64,000 nucleotides of DNA, from assembly GCA_002395235.1 (NCBI GenBank), contig DGWK01000008.1, positions 1-64,000 of the forward strand. Direction: 5' to 3'. The position numbers and the translations under genes are program-made. Shown here piece after piece: positions 1 to 9,000 of the stretch (its first letter is position 1; every line of letters starts with the position of its first letter). Below the pieces are notes generated by a model. That model saw only the letters and a list, made by a program, of their open reading frames with translations, was not told the DNA's origin and searched no databases. The stretch comes from Lachnospiraceae bacterium UBA4260 (lineage in GTDB: Bacteria > Bacillota > Clostridia > Lachnospirales > Lachnospiraceae).

Positions 1-61
1 TTCGCTTAATGCGACAGCGCCTTTTTTATTTCCGATCAATCAGGGCGCCAGCCCTAGTCAA

Positions 62-3000
62 TCATTTTGCACTTCTGCGTCTTCTTGCAACACAGTACAA
101 GGATCCGGATGCGCCCAGTGCCAGCAGCAGCCAAAGCATTGCATTGGCATCGTCGCCGGTATTAGAACTGTCTTTAGTCTTCTTGTGAGGCTTCTCGCCC
201 TTGCGAGCATCCTCGATCAGAATAACTCCATCCTCCACCTTGCTTCCGGTCGCCGTAACTACGCCGTACTTGTCAATGATAAATGTCGTGTCTGTCGTAA
301 GTTCATATCCTTCGGGCGCTACAGTCTCTCTGAGCGTGTACTCAACTTCCGTCTTCAGGCCTGTGATCACGTGAGGCTCCTTGCCGGATACCCACTCATC
401 GATCACTACGCCGTTTTCAAGAAGCTGGATCTTCGCTCCTTCGAGCTCCTTGCCGTCTGCAATATCAACTTTGCTGACCTTCACTACAGTCTTGGCATCC
501 TCGACCAGCATTACGCCGTCCGCGGATACAGTTCCTGTAGAAGTGACTTTACCATTCTCATCGATCGTGAACTTAGTGTCCGTTGTGACTGCATAGCCCT
601 CCGGTGCCACTGTCTCGCGCAGGATATACTGCACGCCTGTCTTAAGACCGATCACTTCATGAGCTTCCTTGGTGGAATCCCATTCCTCAACTACTCTTTC
701 TTTTCCGAACAGGCCTTCCTTGACAATGATCTGGATATGAGCCCCTTCGAGTTCCTTGCCGTCTGCGACGTCAACTTTGCTGACCTTCACTACAGTCTTG
801 GCATCCTCGACCAGCAGCACGCCGTTCTCGGAAATGCTTCCTGTAGAAGTAACTTCTCCCTTTTCATCAATGCTGAACTTGGTGTCGGTTGTGACCGTGT
901 ATCCGTCGGGAGCCACTGTCTCTCTGAGCGTGTACTCCTCTCCGGTCTTCAGGCCTTCGATTTCATGTGCTTCCTTGGTGGAAGTCCACTCCTCGACAAC
1001 CTTACCGTCCTTGTCGATGATCTGGATCCTGGCTCCTTCAACTTCCTTGCCGTCTGCGATGTCGACCTTGCTGACTTTGACCTTGGTCTTGGCATCTTCG
1101 ACCAGAAGCACGCCGTCCTCGGAAATGGTTCCGGTGGATGTGACCTTGCCCTTCTCATCGATTGTAAAGGTTGTGTCTGTTGTGACAGTGTAGCCTTCCG
1201 GTGCCACTGTCTCTCTCAGTGTGTACTCTTCTCCGGTCTTCAGGCCTTCGATCTCGTGCGCTTCCTTCGTGGAATCCCACTCCTCGACGACGTTTCCGTC
1301 CTTGTCGATGATCTGGATATGTGCGCCTTCAAGTTCCTTGCCGTCCGCGATGTCGACCTTGCTCACGCTGATCTTCGTCTTCTCGTCTTCGACCAGCAGC
1401 ACGCCGTCTTCTGTAACGCTTCCTGTGGAGGTGACATTGCCCTTCTCATCAATTGTGAAGGTCGTATCTGTAGTGACTGTATATCCTTCCGGAGCTACTG
1501 TCTCTCTCAGTGTGTACTCTTCTCCGGTCTTCAGGCCTTCGATCTCGTGCGCTTCCTTCGTGGAATCCCACTCCTCGACGACGTTGCCTTCGCTGTCGAT
1601 GATCTGGATGTGCGCGCCTTCAAGTTCCTCACCATCGGCGATATCGACCTTGCTGACGCTGATCTTCGTCTTCTCATCTTCGACCAGAAGCACTCCGTCT
1701 TCCGTAACGCTTCCTGTGGAGGTGACATTGCCCTTCTCGTCGATCGTGAATGTCGTATCTGTCGTGACTGTATATCCTTCCGGAGCTACTGTCTCTCTCA
1801 GTGTATACTCCTCACCGGTCTTCAGGCCTTCGATCTCGTGCGCTTCCTTTGTGGAATCCCACTCCTCAACGACGTTGCCTTCGCTGTCGATGATCTGGAT
1901 GTGCGCGCCTTCAAGCTCCTCGCCGTCCGCGATGTCGACCTTGCTCACGCTGATCTTGGTCTTTGCATCTTCGACAAGCAGTGTGCCATCGCTGCTCACT
2001 GATGCTGTTGTCGTTACATTGCCCTTCTCATCAATCGTGAAGGTCGTCTCTGCAGCGACTGTATAACCGTCAGGAGCTGCAGTCTCTTTCAGTGTATACT
2101 CCACGCCGGTCTTCAGGCCTTCGATCACATGAGCTTCCTCTGTGGATACCCATTCCTCGACGACATTGCCTTCCGCATCGACGATCTGGATCGTAGCGCC
2201 GGCGATCTCCTCGCCGTCCGCGATATCGACCTTGCTCACGCTGATCCTTGTCTTTGCGTCATTGATCAGCAGCGTTCCGTCTTCTGTCTGGCTTCCCGTG
2301 GAGGTTACCTTGCCCTTCTCATCGATCGTGAAGGTTGTCTCTGAAGTGACTGTATAACCGTCAGGAGCTACCGTCTCTTTCAGTGTGTATGTAACACCGG
2401 TCTTCAGGCCTTCGATCTCGTGCGCTTCCTTCGTGGAATCCCACTCTTCGACCACATTGCCCTCAGAATCAAGGATCTGGATGTGTGCGCCTTCAAGTTC
2501 TTTGCCGTCGGCAATATCAGTCTTGCTGACACTGACCTTCGTCTTCGCATCTTCCACCAGAAGGACTGTATTTCCCTCTTCATCTGTGGTCGTGCTGCCT
2601 GTGGAAGTGACCTTGCCCTTCTCGTCGATCGTGAACGTCGTATCTGTCGTGACAGTATATCCTTCCGGTGCTACTGTCTCATGAAGCGTATACTCTTCAC
2701 CGGTCTTCAGGCCTTCGATCTCGTGCGCTTCCTTCGTGGAATCCCACTCTTCGACCACATTGCCCTCAGAATCAAGGATCTGGATGTGTGCGCCTTCAAG
2801 CTCCTCGCCGTCCGCGATGTCGACCTTGCTCACGCTGACCTTTGTCTTTGTATCCTCAACCAGGAGAACGCCGTCCTCGGTAACGGTTCCTGTGGACGTT
2901 ACCTTGCCGGTCTCATCAATACTGAACTTAGTATCTGTTGTAACAGTATATCCGTCCGGTGCTACTGTTTCGCGAAGGATATATTCGACGCCTGTCTTCA

Positions 3001-6000
3001 GGCCTTCTACGACATGAGCTTCCTTCGTGGAATCCCATTCCTCGATTATCGTCTCTTTGCCGAAAATGCCTTCCTTCAGGATGATCTGGATGTGCGCGCC
3101 TTCAAGCTCCTCGCCGTCCGCGACGTCAGTCTTGCTCACGCTGACCTTTGTCTTCTCATCTTCGACCAGAAGCACTCCGTCCTCAGAAATGGTTCCTGTG
3201 GACGTGACCTTACCGGTCTCATCGATCGTGAATGTTGTGTCTGTCGTGACAGTGTAGCCTTCCGGTGCCACTGTCTCGCGCAGCGTGTACTCCACGCCGG
3301 TCTTCAGGCCTTCGATCTCATGGGCTTCTTTTCCGGATGTCCATTCCTCGACAACCTTCTCGTTACCCTCTTCGTCCTTCTCGATGATCCGGATCTTCGC
3401 ACCTTCAACTTCCTTACCATCTGCGATATCAGTCTTGCTCACGCTGATCTTTGTCTTTGCATCCTCGACCAGCAGCACTCCATCCTCAGAAATCGTTCCT
3501 GTGGATGTTACTTTTCCTTTCTCATCGATAGTGAAAGTTGTATCAGTTGTAACAGTGTAGCCTTCCGGTGCCACGGTCTCACGCAGTGTGTACTCCACAC
3601 CTGTCTTCAGACCCTCGACCTCATGGGCTTTCTTTCCGGATGTCCATTCCTCGACAACCTTCTCTTTGCCCTCGGCATCCTTTTCGATGATCTGAATCGT
3701 TGCACCTTCGACTTCCTTACCATCTGCAATATCGGTCTTGCTCACTTTGACTTTCGTCTTGGAATCCTCTACCAGAAGAACTCCGTCCTCGGAGATCGTT
3801 CCTGTGGTCTTAACCTTACCGTTTTCATCGATGGTAAATGTTGTATTAGTCGTGACACTGTATCCATCCGGTGCCACGGTCTCTTTCAGCGTGTATTCCA
3901 CGCCGGTCTTCAAGCCTTCAATCACGTGCGGCTCTTTACCGGAAACCCACTCTTCAATGACTTCACCTTTTTCAAGGATCTGGATTGTTGCGCCTTCGAG
4001 CTCCTCGCCGTCTGCGATATCGGTCTTGCTCACGCTGACTTTGGTCTTTGTATCCTCGACCAACAGTACGCCATCCTCAGAAATAGTTCCTGTGGATGTT
4101 ACTTTTCCTTTTTCGTCGATAGTGAATCTGGTATCTGAAGTTACAGTATATCCGTCGGGAGCCACTGTCTCACGAAGTATATACTCAACACCAGTCTTCA
4201 GACCTTCGACCACATGCGGTTCCGTTGTGGAATCCCACTCAGTGATCACTTTTTCACTCAGCACGCCCTTCTCAATGATCTGGATATGGGCACCCTCGAG
4301 TTCCTTGGCATCTGCAATATCGACCTTGCTCACACTGATCTTGGTCTTAGCATCCTCAACCAGAATAACACCATCACTTGTCACGGTTGCAGTAGATTTC
4401 ACTTCACCCTTGTCATTGATTGTGAAGGTTGTCTCTGCTGCTACTGTATAACCTTCCGGCGCAACTGTCTCACGAAGGATATATTCCACACCGGTCTTGA
4501 GACCTTCGATCTCATGGGCCTCCTTACCGGATGTCCACTTCTCAACGATCGTCTCCTGACCGTCTTTATCCTTCTCAACAATCTGAATCTGGGCACCTTC
4601 AAGCTCATTGCCGTCCGCGATATCGACTTTACTCACGCTGATCTTGGTCTTGGTATCATTGATCAGCAGCATTCCGTCTGTTGTCACGGGACCGGAAGAG
4701 GTTACCTTTCCACTCTTGTCGAGACTGAGTTTAATATCCGTTGTAACAGTGTAACCATCCGGTGCCACCGTCTCACGAAGTGTATATTCTACACCTGTAA
4801 GCAAGCCTTCGATCTCATGGGCTTTCTTTACGGAATCCCATTCATCAACAATGTTTCCGTCCTTATCGATGACCTGGATATGAGCTCCTTCAAGTTCTTT
4901 TCCGTCCGCGATATCAGTCTTGCTTACTTTAACCTTTGTCTTAGCATCTTCAACCAGCAGGACGCCGTCCTTGATCTTTGTATCTTTGGACGTGACCTTG
5001 CCCTTTTCATCAATCGTGAAGGTTGTGTCCGCTGTGACAGCGTAGCCATCCGGCGCCACTGTCTCACGCAGCGTGTACTCCACGCCGGTCTTCAGACCTT
5101 CAACAGCGTGCGCATCTTTGCCGGAAATCCACTCTTCGGCAATTGTCTCTGCACCGTCCTCATTTTTCTCAATGATCTGGATCGTCGCTCCTTCAAGTTC
5201 TTTTCCGCCTGCGATGTCAACTTTGCTTACCTTGACGACCGTCTTAGCGTCTTCAACCAGAAGTACTCCGTCCTCGGATACAGATCCGCTTGACTTAACA
5301 TTTCCGTCTTCATCAATGCTGAATTTTGTTTCTGTTGCCACAGTGTATCCGTCGGGAGCCACTGTCTCACGAAGGATGTATGTAACGCCTGCTTCGAGAC
5401 CTTCCACTACATGTGCTTTGTCCGTGGAATCCCACTCCGCAACAATAGTTTCCTCATCGAGAATACCTTTCTTGAGGATGATCTGAATATGAGCGCCTTC
5501 AACTTCCTTGCCGTCTGCAACATCAACCTTACTTACCTTTACAGATGTCTTTTCATCCTCGACCAGAAGGACGCCGTCTTTGATCTTAGTAGTCTCGGAC
5601 GTCACGTTTCCACGTTCGTCAATTGTAAAGGTTGTGTCGGCCGTGATCTTATAGCCTTTCGGTGCTACTGTCTCACGAAGTGTGTAGGTTACTCCGGTTT
5701 TGAGGCCTTCGACCTCGTGGGCTTCCTTGCCGGATACCCACTCCTCAACAACATTTCCGTTTTCGAGGATCTGGATTGTCGCACCCTCGACTTCCTTGCC
5801 GTTTGCAATGTCGGTCTTGCTCACCTTAACCTTGGTCTTGGCGTCCTCAACCAGAAGTACTCCATCCTTGATCTTTGTGGTCTCGGATGACACATTTCCG
5901 TTCTTGTCAATTGTAAAGGTCGTGTCAGCTGTAACTGCATAACCTTCCGGAGCAACTGTCTCGCGAAGCGTATAGGTGACACCGGTCTTGAGGCCTTCGA

Positions 6001-9000
6001 CCTCGTGAGCCTGTGCCGTAGAATCCCACTCCGCAACAACATGCTCCTGATCATCTTTATCCTTCTCGATGATCTGAATATGCGCACCTGCAACTTCCTT
6101 GCTGTCCGCGATATCTACCTTGCTGACTTTGACTGATGTTTTTGTATCCTCAACCAGAAGTACTCCATCCTCAATCTTTGTATCGGTGGATGTAACATTT
6201 CCTTTCGAATCAATCGTAAAGGTCGTATCTGCGGTAACCGCATAGCCTTCCGGAGCAACTGTCTCGCGAAGCGTGTAGGTCACACCGGTCTTGAGACCGC
6301 TGACAAAATGAATTGCTTCATTAACATCTTCCGTGGTCTCATCGTCAACTGCGGATGTCCAGCTGTCAACAACTCTTCCGTCAGAAGTAAGAATCTGAAT
6401 CTCTGCTCCTGCAACTTCCTTGCTGTCCGCGATGTCAACCTTGCTGACTTTAACAACGGTCTTCTCATCTGCTACCAGAATCACGCCGTCACGAATCTCT
6501 GTACCTGTAGATGTAACATTTCCAAGTTCATCAATCGTAAAGGTTGTATCAGCGGTAACAGTATAACCGTCAGGTGCTGTGGTCTCACGAAGGGTATAGG
6601 TGACACCTGTTGTGAGTCCTTTAATGACATGAATTGCTTCGTTAATATCTTCCGTGGTCTCATCGTCAACTGCGGATGTCCAGCTGTCAACAACTCTTCC
6701 GTCAGAAGTAAGAATCTGAATCTCTGCTCCTGCAACTTCCTTACCGTCAGCAATATCAATCTTGCTGATCTTCACTTCTGTTAAAGCATCTTCAACGAGG
6801 AGAACATCGTCCTCAGTCTTTGTGGCATCAGACCTGACTGTTCCATCTGTTCCGATCGTAAACTTCGTATCTGCAGCTACTGTATAGCCGGCAGGTGCGG
6901 TTTTCTCGTGCAGTGTATACTCAGTATCGGTCTTAAGCCCCTCGATAATGTGAGGTCCCTGATCCGTTGAAACCCAAGTCAGTTCTTCTCCGTCAAGTAC
7001 TACTACGTTTCCGTTGCCATCAAGGATCTGAATCGTTGCACCTGCAACTTCCTCCTGGCTGGTCACATCTACCTTGCTGATTTTGACTTTTGTCTTAACA
7101 TCATTGATCAGCAATGTATCGCCATCTGCACTTCCTGTTGTGTTTATAGTTCCGTCCGGATTAATACTGAAGGTAGTATCTACCGCCAGTGTATATCCAT
7201 CGGGAGCCGTGATCTCACGCAGTGTGTACACTGTTCCGACTTCGAGACCTGTGATCTCCTGAGCGGTTGTGCCGGAAGTCCATTCCTTAATGACCTCCTC
7301 ACCTTTCAGAATCCGTATTACTGCACCGGGAAGTTCCTCTGAACCATTGATCTCTCTCTTGCTGACTTTGATCTTCGTCTGCTTATTTGTGATCGTTTCG
7401 CCGTCTGCAACGCCTTCTGTTTTAGAAACAGTGTATCCGGCAGGTCCGCTTGTCTCCTTGACAGTGTAGGTAATCTTATCCCCTCCGTCATACTCCGGAA
7501 GATTCTTGAATGTCGCTGTCCAGGCTTCGCTCTCGCCATTTTCATCCACTGTTCCGTCCAGTGTGACGGTCTGCGTGGTAGCTGCTCCGTTCTTGACCAG
7601 CGTGAAGACTACTTCTGCTCCTTCAGGTGCTGAAGGCTCCCAGGCCTTCTTCGCGCTGATGTCTACTGTCTTAAGCGTATTTGTGATCGTCCCTCCGTCT
7701 GCTACGCCTTCTGTTGTAGAAGCAGTGTATCCGGCAGGTCCGCTTGTCTCCTTGACAGTGTAGGTAATCTTATCCCCTCCGTCATACTCCGGAAGATTCT
7801 TGAATGTCGCTGTCCAGGCTGCACTCTCGCCATTTTCATCCACTGTTCCGTCCAGTGTGACGGTCTGCGTGGTAGCTGCTCCGTTCTTGACCAGCGTGAA
7901 GACTACTTCTGCTCCTTCAGGTGCGGAAGGCTCCCAGGCCTTCTTCGCGCTGATGTCTACTGTCTTGAGAGTATTTGTGATCGTCCCTCCGTCTGCTACT
8001 CCTTCTGTTGTAGAAGCAGTATATCCCGGATATCCGGTCGTCTCCCTTACTGTATAGTTTATTTTCGATGTTCCTTCCATTTCCGGAAGATCCTTAAAGG
8101 TTGCCTTCCAAGGTTCAGTTTCACCGTCTTTATCTACTGTACCATCAAGTATCACTGTTTTACTTGTAGCAGTGTTATTCTTGAATAATGTAAATACCAC
8201 AGTCGCCCCACTCGGAATAGAAGGCAGCCATGCTTTTGTTACCGTGACATCAATTGTTGCTTTTTTAAATTTATTCGCAAATGATGCAGTTGAATCTTGT
8301 TTTGCAGTTATTGTACCATTATCACCTTCTTTGCTCTCCAGTTCATAACCTTTAGGCAAAGTCTTACTTTCTTCTACTGTATATTTTGTTCCCTCCGGAA
8401 TACCCTTAATAGTTAAAGTATCTCCTGCCTTAAGTTTTACAGTCGCTTTCTTACCCTCAAATGTTACCTTAGAGATTCCGGCTACTCCGATTGAATCATA
8501 TTCACCGTCTACTGCATCTCCTTCAAGAGTAATTATAAAAGTGAATTCATCTGTTTTAACGTCTGTCCCACTTACTGTCTTTTTGATAATTAACTTTGTT
8601 GTTTTTAAAGTATTATCAAACGTTGCCGCTTTTGTCAGTTTCTCGGACGGCTCACCTGTTGCTTCATTGAATTGAGCGTAATAAGTCACAGATCCTGGTA
8701 TCTTAACATCTACACCGCTTTCACCTTTATTAGAAACTTTAACGTCGCACTGTGCATAGAACTTCTGAGTGTTAGTTTCATACGATCCCTCTGTTCCAGA
8801 AGCCGCGCCAATTTCATAAAGTTCAAAAATATTGCTTCCTTCACTCAACTCTGTAACGGGAATAGTAATGGTACCGCCGTTATTTGTTACAACCAAATCT
8901 CTCTCTTCTTCATCGATGAGGGTTTTAATAGTTTTAAACTCCTTGGTATCTTTATCATATTTTCTGATACCAAACTGAAATACCTGCTTCTTTGTTGGTG

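Noticed and set aside
185..5890. Long plus-strand frames opposite the adhesin
   Set aside because: They mirror the 24 coding repeats on the other strand, show repeat-derived Cys/Asp or Ser/Thr patterns and have no ribosome binding sites.
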